Of a DNA stretch of 64,000 bases, positions 43,138 through 52,072 are shown piece after piece. The first letter of the stretch is position 1, and each line of letters starts with the position of its first letter. Location of the stretch: the NCBI RefSeq assembly GCF_001045445.1, contig NZ_LFNF01000005.1:124001-188000 (forward strand). The letters are read 5' to 3'. The notes under the pieces were generated by a model. That model ran no database searches. It was not told where the DNA came from and saw only the letters and a list, made by a program, of their open reading frames with translations. Origin of the DNA: Chryseobacterium sp. BLS98 (GTDB taxonomy: Bacteria; Bacteroidota; Bacteroidia; Flavobacteriales; Weeksellaceae). The position numbers and the translations under genes were made by a program.

Positions 43138-43920
43138 TTAAGATTTACGGCGACCGGACATTTTTTTATCAAGCTGTTTTATATCCTGTTTCAGTTCACG
43201 GAACATTTCTTTAAAATTATAGTTGTCATAATCTCCGGGTTCAAAATCTTCCGGGAAAATCCCTGATGCATACTGCCAGATCTCAACAATTTCTTCAGAT
43301 GGAATGTCATACGGTTCGTAGAATGAATTGTCTGCACTTACACAGATGCTGTTTCCTTTTCTTTCTTTAAAACGCTTATAAGTAATTCCGTCATTTAAAG
43401 TGATGAAAACGTAAGTTTTTCCGGGTTTAAGCTCATCAATTCCCTCTACATATTTTCCTACAATGTAGGAACCGTTTCTAAAAGGCGGCATAGAGTCTCC
43501 GTCTGCGGGGAATGCCCTGTATTTGCCGTTAGTCAGGAAAGGCAAGGCAATTCTCTGAAGGCTTTCTATATATCCAACGTCACTGTATCCTTCAAGATAT
43601 CCCATCGAGGCTTTTTGCGGAATAATTTCTATGGTATCATTTCCCAGGTCATCTACGGCTACCGGCAGTACAATTCTGTTATCCGGAAGCTTCAGCATGT
43701 CTTCTACAGGGTATTTGCAGATATCTACAGAAACCAGCAGATCAATACTTACATGGAAGTATTTGGCTATTTTTACAAGCAGCCCGATAGGCGGCTCAGA
43801 AACTCCATTTTCATATTTGGAATACCGTACACGGGAAATGGCAAGTTCATTAGCTACAGATTGCTGGGAGAGACTTCTTTTATCTCTTAAGAAGCGAAGA
43901 TTATTTGAGAAAACCGACAT
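43138..43920 (-). CDS. XRE-S24 peptidase repressor (LexA-like)
   Basis: Regulator of 260 residues. An N-terminal XRE helix-turn-helix (about 1-65, NLRFLRDKRSLSQQSVANEL, SRVRYSKYENGVSEPPIG) is followed by a C-terminal S24 signal-peptidase-like domain with the serine motif FPADGDSMPPFRNGSYIVGK and the lysine in GITYKRFKERK. Such proteins cut themselves when RecA filaments form, and so behave like phage CI or LexA. I chose the start at 43920 (MSVFSNNLRFL), the longer frame adding a weak N-terminus. With alkB 19 nt downstream it suggests damage-induced repair. Confidence 0.88.
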   Translation of the reverse strand: MSVFSNNLRFLRDKRSLSQQSVANELAISRVRYSKYENGVSEPPIGLLVKIAKYFHVSIDLLVSVDICKYPVEDMLKLPDNRIVLPVAVDDLGNDTIEIIPQKASMGYLEGYSDVGYIESLQRIALPFLTNGKYRAFPADGDSMPPFRNGSYIVGKYVEGIDELKPGKTYVFITLNDGITYKRFKERKGNSICVSADNSFYEPYDIPSEEIVEIWQYASGIFPEDFEPGDYDNYNFKEMFRELKQDIKQLDKKMSGRRKS

Positions 43921-44004
43921 TGATACAAAATATATCAACAAAAATACAAATTCTGACTAAAAAACACCTCTAATTTATAAGATAAAACCTGTTATTTTGT
44001 CTAA

Positions 44005-46896
44005 TTACTTCTCCTTAAGCTCTTTATTGATGCGGTTTTCTGCATTTTTAGCTTTCTGTTCCTGGGCTTCTTTTTCTTTTCGCTGCTGACGCCTTGTTTT
44101 CTTTTCGGCACGTCTTTCTTCACGGATCACTTTATTGGATTTTTTATTGTATAAAGCATCGATGATTCCCTGTCCGGTTTTACTGAAGATTTTAATTTTC
44201 GGCTTGGCATGGGTTCCGGTTACCACAACAGGAAAACCGATCCACCCGCCCGGAGGCAGTCCAACTCTTATTCTTAAGTCCAGCAAACCGTTGAAGCTTG
44301 TTGTTCCGCTTATGGAAGGTCTTAAAACAGATACTTTAAAGGTAAACTTATCAACATGGATCAGGTTGTTCCTGATATGGGTCTCGATGTTTACCCCTTT
44401 CATATCCGGATTATCAAATGCTTTCGCCCCGATATTATCTCCTACGGCAGAAAGCATTTTTAAATTCTTTACTTCCACATCACGGAGGTTAACAATTCCA
44501 CCGCCTTCCAGAGACGGATAAATCGGGCTCATATTTTTATCAAAATCACCTTTCAGCTTATAATCTAGTGAGACGATTCCTTTCACATTTTTTGCTGCAG
44601 TTACCATTTCACGAACCATATCAATTTCTTTATAAGCCCGCTGTACATCAAAATCCTGGACTTTAAGGGATATATCATAATTAGCAGTAAGAGGAGATTC
44701 GTCCTGATAACGGGCATCTATATTCATGCGGCTTCCGATGATATCAAATGAAGTATTCTTAAGGTACACCTGACCTGTATTCACAGAGGCATTTCCTTTA
44801 AGATGATTGAGAGCCAATCCTTTGAATTCAACTTTTTTTGCATCGGCTTCAAGGGAAACATCAAGGTTTTTAGGAATAATGACAACTCCGCTGCTTTTCG
44901 GATTTTCCACTTTTGCATATTCCACTTCGATAGATTTATCGGTATTATCACCGTTTTTAAGAGCCATAAATTCATCAATCAGGATATAATTGGACCTGAG
45001 TCCGAATTTTCCGTGAAGGGTTCCTTTTCTTTCAATGAAATAGTTGATGGTATTTAAGAGATAACCGTTTAAAGCAAAATCAGATTTCCCATAGGTAGCA
45101 AAGAATTTTGTGAACCACATTTTTTCGTTCTCAAACCTGAAGTTTCCTTCCCTGATAAAAAATGATTTCGGGAGGTATTCTGTCGTTGCCTTAATATTTT
45201 TTAAAATCAGGGTTCCTTTGTTATCAAGCTTGCTATACTGGCCTTTAGTGGCATAGCTCTGCCGTCCGTTTAAGGAAAGATCTGCCATAATCAATCCGCT
45301 GATATCGAATCCCTTTTTAGCAAAAACTTTATAAATTCTTCCTACGTTTAAAACTCCTTTTGCCCGGACTTTATACAAGAGGTCTTCAAAATCCTGCAGA
45401 TCAGCATTCACAAAAACAGGATTCCCTTCAAAATCGAAACTGAAAGGATCCAGTTTAACGCCTAAACTCCTGAAAGTACCGCCAGTATTGACAATATTGG
45501 CGATCAAACTGATGTTTTGGATAGGGTTGGGATAATACTTTGTTTTAACCAGACCGTTTTTAAGGTGAAGATATCCATTGGTTTTCGGGAATAATTTTTT
45601 GTCTAGGCTGAATATGCCATTAGCTTTAATATTGGTATCCATTAGTCCACGGATATCAATATCTTTCAGACCCAGGGCCTGATCAAGCGTCTGAAGATCC
45701 ACAGCTCCTTTTATATCGGCATTGACCTGCATTTCGTTCAGGCCTTTTGTTTGTACGTAAGCCCGGAAATTATTATTGGGCCCCAGATCAAAGCTCAGTT
45801 TTTTCAGATCTATGCCTAGCTGGTTGGTATCCAGCGAAGGCAGGTCTATATTAAGATCCATATTAAGGTGGTTCATCGGAACGGGTGCTTTTCCGTTGGA
45901 TACAAAGCCGTTTTTAACCAGAAGGCGCACTTTGGCTCTTGGCTTAATTTTTTTCGGCTCGCTGAATCTTCCTTTAATATGAAAGTAGAGATCACTGTTG
46001 CCTTCAATTTTGGTGTCTTTTGCCCAGTCCAGATATTGCGGAGGGAGGACGGAGATCATTTCCCGGATGGTGGTATTCTCAGAAGCCGCCTTGATGTCCA
46101 TATTATATCCGTCTTTCAAAATACTGATAAAACCAATAAATTTTAAAGGAAGTTCATTGATTCTTAATTCATTTTTTTTCAGGACAAAAGTCAGGGCATT
46201 GGTATTGATTCTGGTGATCAGGTCCGCATGTAAAGTTTTCTGTTTGGCGTAATAGATCCTGTTCAGGCTGAAATCTACTTTATCGATATCAAGATTGGTC
46301 TGAAGATCGAAAATATCCTGGCTAAGGCCTCCTTTTCCGGTATAGTTCAGGCCTTTGGCATCAACAAGAACCCTGGCCGAGTGGTCATTATATTTTATAT
46401 TCCAGTTTTTAAATTTAATAAGATCCAGCTTTATAGAGGCTCCGGTTTCTGTACCGTCTTTGGGTTTTCCTGAAGGTTTTGAAACATATACATTATAATT
46501 GGCTTCTCCTTTCGTGTTGACGAAAACATTGGCATTGGCATCGGTTACATAAATTTCATCAATTTTTACTTCACGGTTGAAGATCAGGTTTTTCAGGTTA
46601 ATTCCTACAGCTACTTCTCTTGCTGTGAGTAAGGTATCATTTTGGAAAGGTTTTGAGCCCTGTAAAACAAGGTTGTCCACAGAAACTGTAAGGGAAGGGA
46701 AGTGCCGGAAAAAAGTAAGGTGAGTTTTCTTGTAATCTAGTTTTCCTGCAAGATGTTTATTGGCAAATATTTTTACCTGCTGAGAAATGGTCCCTGGAAA
46801 AAGAATGGGAAGAATAAACATTAAAAACAGAATTGATGCTATAGAAATTCCTGTCCATTTCAGAATCTTCAAAATTATTTTTTTAAACCTTTCCAT
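44005..46896 (-). CDS. AsmA/DUF748-type large membrane-anchored protein
   Basis: Protein of 963 residues. One N-terminal transmembrane helix (about 10-35, WTGISIASILFLMFILPILFPG) anchors a long periplasmic part of AsmA-like beta strands, with repeated hydrophobic/polar patterns and motifs such as IYVTDANANVFVNTKGEANY. The last about 40 residues (from REERRAEKKTRRQQRKE) are strongly basic. AsmA-family proteins bridge inner and outer membranes in lipid transport or OMP quality control. It is a single gene, divergent from the glycine-rich peptide gene. Confidence 0.85.
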   Translation of the reverse strand: MERFKKIILKILKWTGISIASILFLMFILPILFPGTISQQVKIFANKHLAGKLDYKKTHLTFFRHFPSLTVSVDNLVLQGSKPFQNDTLLTAREVAVGINLKNLIFNREVKIDEIYVTDANANVFVNTKGEANYNVYVSKPSGKPKDGTETGASIKLDLIKFKNWNIKYNDHSARVLVDAKGLNYTGKGGLSQDIFDLQTNLDIDKVDFSLNRIYYAKQKTLHADLITRINTNALTFVLKKNELRINELPLKFIGFISILKDGYNMDIKAASENTTIREMISVLPPQYLDWAKDTKIEGNSDLYFHIKGRFSEPKKIKPRAKVRLLVKNGFVSNGKAPVPMNHLNMDLNIDLPSLDTNQLGIDLKKLSFDLGPNNNFRAYVQTKGLNEMQVNADIKGAVDLQTLDQALGLKDIDIRGLMDTNIKANGIFSLDKKLFPKTNGYLHLKNGLVKTKYYPNPIQNISLIANIVNTGGTFRSLGVKLDPFSFDFEGNPVFVNADLQDFEDLLYKVRAKGVLNVGRIYKVFAKKGFDISGLIMADLSLNGRQSYATKGQYSKLDNKGTLILKNIKATTEYLPKSFFIREGNFRFENEKMWFTKFFATYGKSDFALNGYLLNTINYFIERKGTLHGKFGLRSNYILIDEFMALKNGDNTDKSIEVEYAKVENPKSSGVVIIPKNLDVSLEADAKKVEFKGLALNHLKGNASVNTGQVYLKNTSFDIIGSRMNIDARYQDESPLTANYDISLKVQDFDVQRAYKEIDMVREMVTAAKNVKGIVSLDYKLKGDFDKNMSPIYPSLEGGGIVNLRDVEVKNLKMLSAVGDNIGAKAFDNPDMKGVNIETHIRNNLIHVDKFTFKVSVLRPSISGTTSFNGLLDLRIRVGLPPGGWIGFPVVVTGTHAKPKIKIFSKTGQGIIDALYNKKSNKVIREERRAEKKTRRQQRKEKEAQEQKAKNAENRINKELKEK

Positions 46897-47241
46897 GAGT
46901 CATAATTTTGGTTGTTATTCTTATTACATATTTGATAACAATAATTAATTATTCTCAATCTAAAATTAAGCCATTTAAGTAATTTCAGGGGTTACAACTC
47001 CTTTTCAATATTAAATTAATTTTATCTGAAACTGAATTTAGGAATCCAACGTTTCGGAAACATCAATGGTAAAAGCACCATTAATTCCGAAAATAATCCG
47101 GTTTTTAAAATAATTACATATATATTAAATAACCATTATGTTAATTAAATATAAATTAATAAATATTTTTTGTTACAATTATCATTTCATATTATAATTA
47201 TTCATAAATTAGTGATGTAATAATCATAAAATTTTATTATC
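46897..47241. other. AT-rich region with a two-part hairpin upstream of the peptide gene
   Basis: 345 nt between the AsmA-like gene and the glycine-rich peptide gene, with no supported coding frame. It holds a two-part palindrome at 47052-47092 and is otherwise AT-rich. Confidence 0.5.
47052..47092. promoter_or_regulatory. Two-part palindrome (possible RNA hairpin or operator)
   Basis: Outer arms TTTCGGAA (47052-47059) / TTCCGAAA (47085-47092) and inner arms AATGGT (47065-47070) / ACCATT (47077-47082) are both perfect. It lies about 150 nt upstream of the peptide gene. Such a nested stem is more GC-rich than its surroundings and could fold in RNA or DNA. Confidence 0.45.
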
Positions 47242-47526
47242 ATGAAAAACTTAAAAAAATTGAACAGAAACGAATTAAAAACTATTTCAGGTAATGGTAT
47301 CTTCGATAACATCGGTGGTGTTATTGGCGGCCTTGGTGGAGTAGTTACCGGAGCAGTAGGTGGCGTGGGCACTATCGTTGGTGGTGTCGTAACCGGTGTA
47401 GGCAATACCGTTGGTGGTGCAGTAAATGCTACAGGGCAACTCGTAGGTACTACATTGTGCAATGTACAGTGCGTGATCAACGGGGTAGTGCATATCCAGT
47501 TGCTTTCATGCGGATCTACCTGCTAG
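47242..47526 (+). CDS. Glycine-rich bacteriocin-like leader peptide
   Basis: Precursor of 94 residues. The leader MKNLKKLNRNELKTISGNG has the layout of double-glycine-type leaders, with GNG in place of GG at the cut site. The core (about 75 residues) is glycine- and valine-rich with many GG/GxxxG steps (GGVIGGLGGVVTGAVGG, GGVVTGVGNTVGG), a glycine-zipper pattern for membrane insertion. It ends in a symmetrical cysteine pattern C-x3-C-x12-C-x3-C (CNVQC to CGSTC). This matches an exported bacteriocin or toxin-like peptide. Its own strong terminator follows. The downstream two-component system and CPBP protease may belong to the same system. Confidence 0.8.
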   Translation: MKNLKKLNRNELKTISGNGIFDNIGGVIGGLGGVVTGAVGGVGTIVGGVVTGVGNTVGGAVNATGQLVGTTLCNVQCVINGVVHIQLLSCGSTC

Positions 47527-47547
47527 AATAATTCGCAGTAAAAGTAT

Positions 47548-47576
47548 AACCGCTCTTTTCAGAGCGGTTTTTTTTA
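47548..47576 (+). terminator. Strong terminator after the glycine-rich peptide gene
   Basis: Perfect 9-bp stem AACCGCTCT / AGAGCGGTT with loop TTTC, followed by seven T residues. It separates the peptide gene from the two-component genes, which therefore have their own promoter. Confidence 0.92.
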
Positions 47577-47693
47577 TGGATTCTAAAGGCTTAATTTTAG
47601 TTACAATTATGATACAGGCAGAAAAATACGCATCTGTTCATTTTTATCTGTCAATTCAGAATTTCTTCAAAATTGAATATATAAATTAGCAAC

Positions 47694-48371
47694 ATGAAAA
47701 TCCTCATCATTGAAGACGAAAAAGAACTTGCAAAAAGTATCTCCGAATATCTTTCCGGAGAAAGCTATCTGTGTGAGTTTGCAGCCACATTCGGTGAGGC
47801 GATGGACAAGATAGAAGCTTTTAACTATGACTGTATCTTGCTTGATATTATGCTTCCGGGCGGAAACGGACTTACCATCCTGGAAGAGTTGAAGAAACAG
47901 AATAAACAGGATGGCGTCATCATTATTTCTGCAAAAAATGCTTTAGATGATAAGATAAAAGGCTTGCAATTAGGTGCCGACGATTATCTTACCAAACCTT
48001 TTCATCTTTCCGAACTGATGGCCAGAATTTATTCTATCATCCGGAGAAAACAGTTTAACAATTCCAATATTATAAAGCAAAATGAACTGCAGATTGATCT
48101 TTTAGCTAAATCTGTAAGTATCAATAATAAAATGATCATCCTTACCAAAAAAGAGTTTGATTTACTCATCTATTTTATCGGAAACAAAAACAAAGTAATC
48201 TCCAAAAGTACACTGGCAGAGCATCTTTCCGGCGATTTTGCAGATATGCTGGATAATCATGATTTTGTATATGCCCATGTAAAAAATCTAAAGAAAAAAC
48301 TGTATGATGCAGGATGCGAACATTACCTGAAAACAGTATATGGAACCGGATATAAATGGGAAAGCAATTAA
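47694..48371 (+). CDS. OmpR-family response regulator
   Basis: DNA-binding response regulator of 225 residues. The receiver domain (1-120) has the acidic pair ED (E7, D8), phospho-acceptor Asp51 in ILLDIMLPGGNG and Lys in YLTKPFH. The C-terminal winged helix (about 130-225) has ILTKKEFDLLIYFIGNKNKVISK and DNHDFVYAHVKNLKKKL. It is 9 nt upstream of its histidine kinase, so they form one unit. Likely targets are the downstream efflux genes and perhaps the peptide gene; inferred from position. Confidence 0.94.
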   Translation: MKILIIEDEKELAKSISEYLSGESYLCEFAATFGEAMDKIEAFNYDCILLDIMLPGGNGLTILEELKKQNKQDGVIIISAKNALDDKIKGLQLGADDYLTKPFHLSELMARIYSIIRRKQFNNSNIIKQNELQIDLLAKSVSINNKMIILTKKEFDLLIYFIGNKNKVISKSTLAEHLSGDFADMLDNHDFVYAHVKNLKKKLYDAGCEHYLKTVYGTGYKWESN

Positions 48372-48380
48372 AATCTACCA

Positions 48381-49667
48381 ATGAAACCATTATTAAGCAA
48401 AACAACAAAGCCGTTTATTATTTATGTCCTGATTATTCTGGTGATAAGTATTCCGGTATATTATTTTGTGGTAGATACGATATGGAAAGGTGAACTGGAT
48501 GAGCATAATACAACCATAGCAGAAAAAACAGCTTATGAATTTAACAGCCTCAAGCTTTCTGATACAGAACTAGAAAAAAGTATTGCTCTTTGGAATAAAA
48601 TCCAGCCGGGAACGGATATTGAGAAAATTCCGTTCAATTATTTAAAGAAAGACTCATTTTTTACGGTTGATAAGAAAAATGCCTTTACTCCCAAAACAGA
48701 AATAGAACGGTACAGATGTTTAAGAAAAGTAGTCTATATCAACAAAAAGCCTTTTCTTTTTACCATAGAAACCAATATTGAGGAATCTCATGAAACCGTT
48801 ACTGCAATTACTTTAATAACCATTTTTTTCTTCATTCTTATTGTTGTAGGATTATTATTTTTAAATAAAAAGCTTTCAACATCGGTATGGCTGCCGTTCC
48901 GGAATACTTTGGATCAGCTTAAAACATTCAACCTGAATAAGCAAACCAAAATTGAATTTGGCAAAACAGATATTACAGAGTTTAAAGAACTCAATCAATC
49001 GTTGGACAAGCTGATTGAGCATACTGTCTCAGCATTTAAAACTCAGAAAGAATTTACTGAAAATGCCTCTCACGAATTGCAGACTCCTTTGGCAATTCTA
49101 AAGAATAAGCTGGATATTTTACTGCAAAATGAAAGCCTAACCGAAAAACAATACCAGATTGCAGAGGAAATGCATCGGGCATTAACAAGAAGTTCCAGAA
49201 TCAACAAGAATCTTCTGTTATTGGCCAAAATTGATAACAGCCAGTTTGAAAAAACTGAAGCCATCCGGTTCGACGAGCTGCTTCACCAAAGCATGGAGAT
49301 ATTCCGGGAACATTTTGAGCAGAAGAACATTTCTGTAAAAGAAAATATTTTACCTGATATACAGGTATACGGAAGCAGAAGCTTAATAGAAGTTCTGATC
49401 AACAACCTGATCCTGAATGCAATCCGGCATACTCCAGCTGATGGTGTGATTTCAATTACTTTGGGAAATTCATCATTTGAAATAGCCAATTCCGGAACAG
49501 AAAAATTAAATACAGATTTACTGTTTAAAAGGTTTTCGAAGCTATCGACTGACAGTAACGGCAGTGGTTTGGGATTGGCCATTATTAATGAAATAGGTAA
49601 ATTCCATGACTGGAAAATCAATTATCAATTTGAAAATAATTTTCATGTTTTTTCTGTAATGATCTAA
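48381..49667 (+). CDS. Sensor histidine kinase
   Basis: Membrane kinase of 428 residues. Two transmembrane helices (about 11-30, FIIYVLIILVISIPVYYFVV, and about 140-160, TLITIFFFILIVVGLLFL) flank a periplasmic sensor of about 110 residues. The dimerisation domain has phospho-acceptor His231 in ENASHELQTPLAILKNKL. The ATPase domain has the N-box LINNLILNAIRHTP and the G-box GSGLGLAIINE. It pairs with the response regulator upstream. Confidence 0.93.
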   Translation: MKPLLSKTTKPFIIYVLIILVISIPVYYFVVDTIWKGELDEHNTTIAEKTAYEFNSLKLSDTELEKSIALWNKIQPGTDIEKIPFNYLKKDSFFTVDKKNAFTPKTEIERYRCLRKVVYINKKPFLFTIETNIEESHETVTAITLITIFFFILIVVGLLFLNKKLSTSVWLPFRNTLDQLKTFNLNKQTKIEFGKTDITEFKELNQSLDKLIEHTVSAFKTQKEFTENASHELQTPLAILKNKLDILLQNESLTEKQYQIAEEMHRALTRSSRINKNLLLLAKIDNSQFEKTEAIRFDELLHQSMEIFREHFEQKNISVKENILPDIQVYGSRSLIEVLINNLILNAIRHTPADGVISITLGNSSFEIANSGTEKLNTDLLFKRFSKLSTDSNGSGLGLAIINEIGKFHDWKINYQFENNFHVFSVMI

Positions 49668-49822
49668 AAATTCAATCCTTCAATTTAATCAACAGTCTGA
49701 AGAAATTAATTGATTAACTTTACGAAGAGATAAGACTGCTTTATTTGATATTGAGACTGAAATCCAGACATATTAATGAATTAAGATGCTATAAATAATT
49801 ATTTTACAAACCTAGATTCAAT

Positions 49823-50623
49823 ATGGAAGATAATAAACCAAATTTCCGGAAAGAGAAGGTTCAGGCTTTTGCCAAAGTATTGTTATTTTATGTCTGTACT
49901 ATAATAATATTGATTTCAGCATCACAATTCACAAAAGAATTATCAAAACCAAAAGGTGACTTATTATCTATTTTCATAGCAGTATTAGCAACATTTTTTC
50001 TTACATTTTTATTTGTAAAATGGGATAAGATTAAACTTTCCGACATTGGATTAAAACCCGGGATATTAACGCTCAAAAGACTTTTTTCCGGATTTATAAT
50101 AGGTTTATTACTGGCAGTCCTCCAGGCTTTGATCGTAATGGCTTTCGGACATCTGAAATTAATAATGACTTCCGGTTTCAATTGGGGAACCATTGTTTTT
50201 TCTTTATTTTTTTATCTGCTTATAGCAGTTCGTGAAGAGCTGGTTTTCCGATCTTATTTACTGAGAACATTAGATCATAAATTTAAAGCCACATTCGCAT
50301 TATCTGTCATGATTATACTGTTTATTCTTGAACACATTGTATCCGGTATGAGTTGGAAAATGGCAATCGTTGGTTCCGGATTAGGAGGTTTACTATTTGG
50401 AGTTGCCGCATTAAAGACAAAAGGAATTGCCTTACCGATTGGCCTTCATACAGCATGGAACTTTGGACAATGGATGACAGGTTTTAAAAATCAATCCGGA
50501 ATTTGGAATGCGGTTGTTGATAAAGGATATGAGATTCAGACAGAAAATGTAGGATTAGCAGCTTTTGTATTGCTAATGGTTTCTACTACTTACATTTTAT
50601 CTTCCAGAAAAATAGTTCTTTAA
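49823..50623 (+). CDS. CPBP-family intramembrane metalloprotease
   Basis: Membrane protein of 266 residues with about 7-8 hydrophobic segments and the CPBP (Abi/CaaX-like) motifs: AVREELVFRSYLLR (EExxxR), ILEHIVSGMSW (His) and LHTAWNFGQW (HxxxN). Family members cut prenylated proteins or give self-immunity against bacteriocins. Here it stands between a two-component system and an efflux operon, with a bacteriocin-like peptide gene 2.3 kb upstream, so an immunity role is attractive but unproven. Confidence 0.88.
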   Translation: MEDNKPNFRKEKVQAFAKVLLFYVCTIIILISASQFTKELSKPKGDLLSIFIAVLATFFLTFLFVKWDKIKLSDIGLKPGILTLKRLFSGFIIGLLLAVLQALIVMAFGHLKLIMTSGFNWGTIVFSLFFYLLIAVREELVFRSYLLRTLDHKFKATFALSVMIILFILEHIVSGMSWKMAIVGSGLGGLLFGVAALKTKGIALPIGLHTAWNFGQWMTGFKNQSGIWNAVVDKGYEIQTENVGLAAFVLLMVSTTYILSSRKIVL

Positions 50624-50803
50624 AATAAGACGCTGAATAAAGAGCTAATAAATTCAAAATTGAGCTTCATTTTTACCCCTTAATACTACCAACTTTGAAC
50701 AGCTGTCAATCCTCTTAAGTCTGTATATTAATTACGGATACTTCTAATCTATTCTAAATTTCTACAAAATCAGGTCCCATTTTTACCGGATAATTTATAG
50801 AAT

Positions 50804-52069
50804 ATGGATTCCTTGCGTGCCTGTCTCATTCAAAGTTTTTTGTTTTCGACTCTGCTTTTCAGTGGTTTTACCATAAAGGCGCAGTCAAAAAACACTTTAT
50901 CATACTTCCTTGAAACAGCAAAAACAAACAGTCCGGTTTTAAACGATTTCAACAACCAGATGATGTCCAATCGGATAGACAGTTTAAAACTAAGAGCAAC
51001 TTACGGTTTTATTGTCACCGGAGAAGGAACTGCAGGTTATGCTCCTAATATAAAAGGGTGGGGGTATGATAATGCACTGACCAACGGGCAATCTCTTTTT
51101 GCAGGAGTACGGGTTGCCAAAGAATTTATCAGCCGGAATAATCTTAATACAAGACTTGCAGGCATCAATGCAAGTATAGCGCAGGTTTTAGCTCAGAAAA
51201 ATATCAGCATTCAAACGCTGAACAAGCAAATTACAGATCAGTACATCGCAACTTATGCAAGTCAGCAGCAATATAATGTAAGCAAGGAGATCATTCATCT
51301 GCTGGACCAGGAAGATATCGTCCTGAAAAAGCTGACACAGGCTGCTGTTTTCAAACAAGCCGATTATCTGACATTTAAAGTGACTCTTCAACAAAATCAA
51401 TTGACACTGGAGCAGCAAAAAGCCGACTGGCAGAACAATTATTCTCTGCTGAAATATTTATCCGGCATTGTGGATGATACTTTTGAGCCTGTTGAAAAAC
51501 CATTATTCAGTGAAACGCTGAATCCTGCTTCTTTTGATCAAAGTATTTATGCCAAAGCTTTTCAGGCTGACAGTTTAAAACTGGCCAATAACGCAGAGAT
51601 CATTCAATATGATTATAAGCCTAAGATCACAGCTTTTTCAGACAGTGGTTATCAGTCTTCGTTTACCACAACTCCTTATAAAAATTTTGGAATGAGTGTT
51701 GGCATTGGTGTCACTATTCCAATTTACGACGGACACCAGAAAAAAATGCTTTTACAGCAGAATCAGCTATCACTGCAAACCCGCCGGAAATATCTGGAAC
51801 AGACCCAAAGACAATATCAGCAGCAAATTTTACAGATTACCAACCAAATAGAACAATATGACAGAATGATCAAGACTGCCAACCAACAGATCATTTATGC
51901 CAAAACCCTGGTTGAAGCCAATGCAAAACAGCTTCCTACGGGTGATGTAAGAATGGTCGACTTTATTTTATCCATTAATAATTTACTCAGTCTTAAAGGA
52001 AATATCATTCAGTACACTACCATATTATTTAACCTGAAAAATCAGCTGCAATATTTAATCATTCAATAA
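50804..52069 (+). CDS. TolC-family outer membrane factor
   Basis: Outer-membrane channel subunit of 421 residues with a signal peptide (about 1-26, ending IKAQSK). Long amphipathic helices follow in two similar halves (for example ITDQYIATYASQQQYNVSKEI and RQYQQQILQITNQIEQYDRMIK). The motif YKPKITAFSDSGYQ and VGIGVTIPIYDGHQKKM are typical TolC-family strand regions. It works with the adaptor and RND permease that follow by 3 and 4 nt. The start at 50804 is preceded by an AT-rich leader. Confidence 0.9.
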   Translation: MDSLRACLIQSFLFSTLLFSGFTIKAQSKNTLSYFLETAKTNSPVLNDFNNQMMSNRIDSLKLRATYGFIVTGEGTAGYAPNIKGWGYDNALTNGQSLFAGVRVAKEFISRNNLNTRLAGINASIAQVLAQKNISIQTLNKQITDQYIATYASQQQYNVSKEIIHLLDQEDIVLKKLTQAAVFKQADYLTFKVTLQQNQLTLEQQKADWQNNYSLLKYLSGIVDDTFEPVEKPLFSETLNPASFDQSIYAKAFQADSLKLANNAEIIQYDYKPKITAFSDSGYQSSFTTTPYKNFGMSVGIGVTIPIYDGHQKKMLLQQNQLSLQTRRKYLEQTQRQYQQQILQITNQIEQYDRMIKTANQQIIYAKTLVEANAKQLPTGDVRMVDFILSINNLLSLKGNIIQYTTILFNLKNQLQYLIIQ

Positions 52070-52072
52070 ATC

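Noticed and set aside
44135-44521. Long open frame on the + strand inside the AsmA-like gene
   Set aside because: Shadow of codon bias in a long minus-strand gene; no motif, no start signal.
47202-47480. Antisense frame opposite the glycine-rich peptide, Pro/Thr-rich
   Set aside because: It is the mirror of GGT/GGA-type glycine codons in the real gene; it has no own signals, and the sense strand has a leader, cysteine pattern and terminator.
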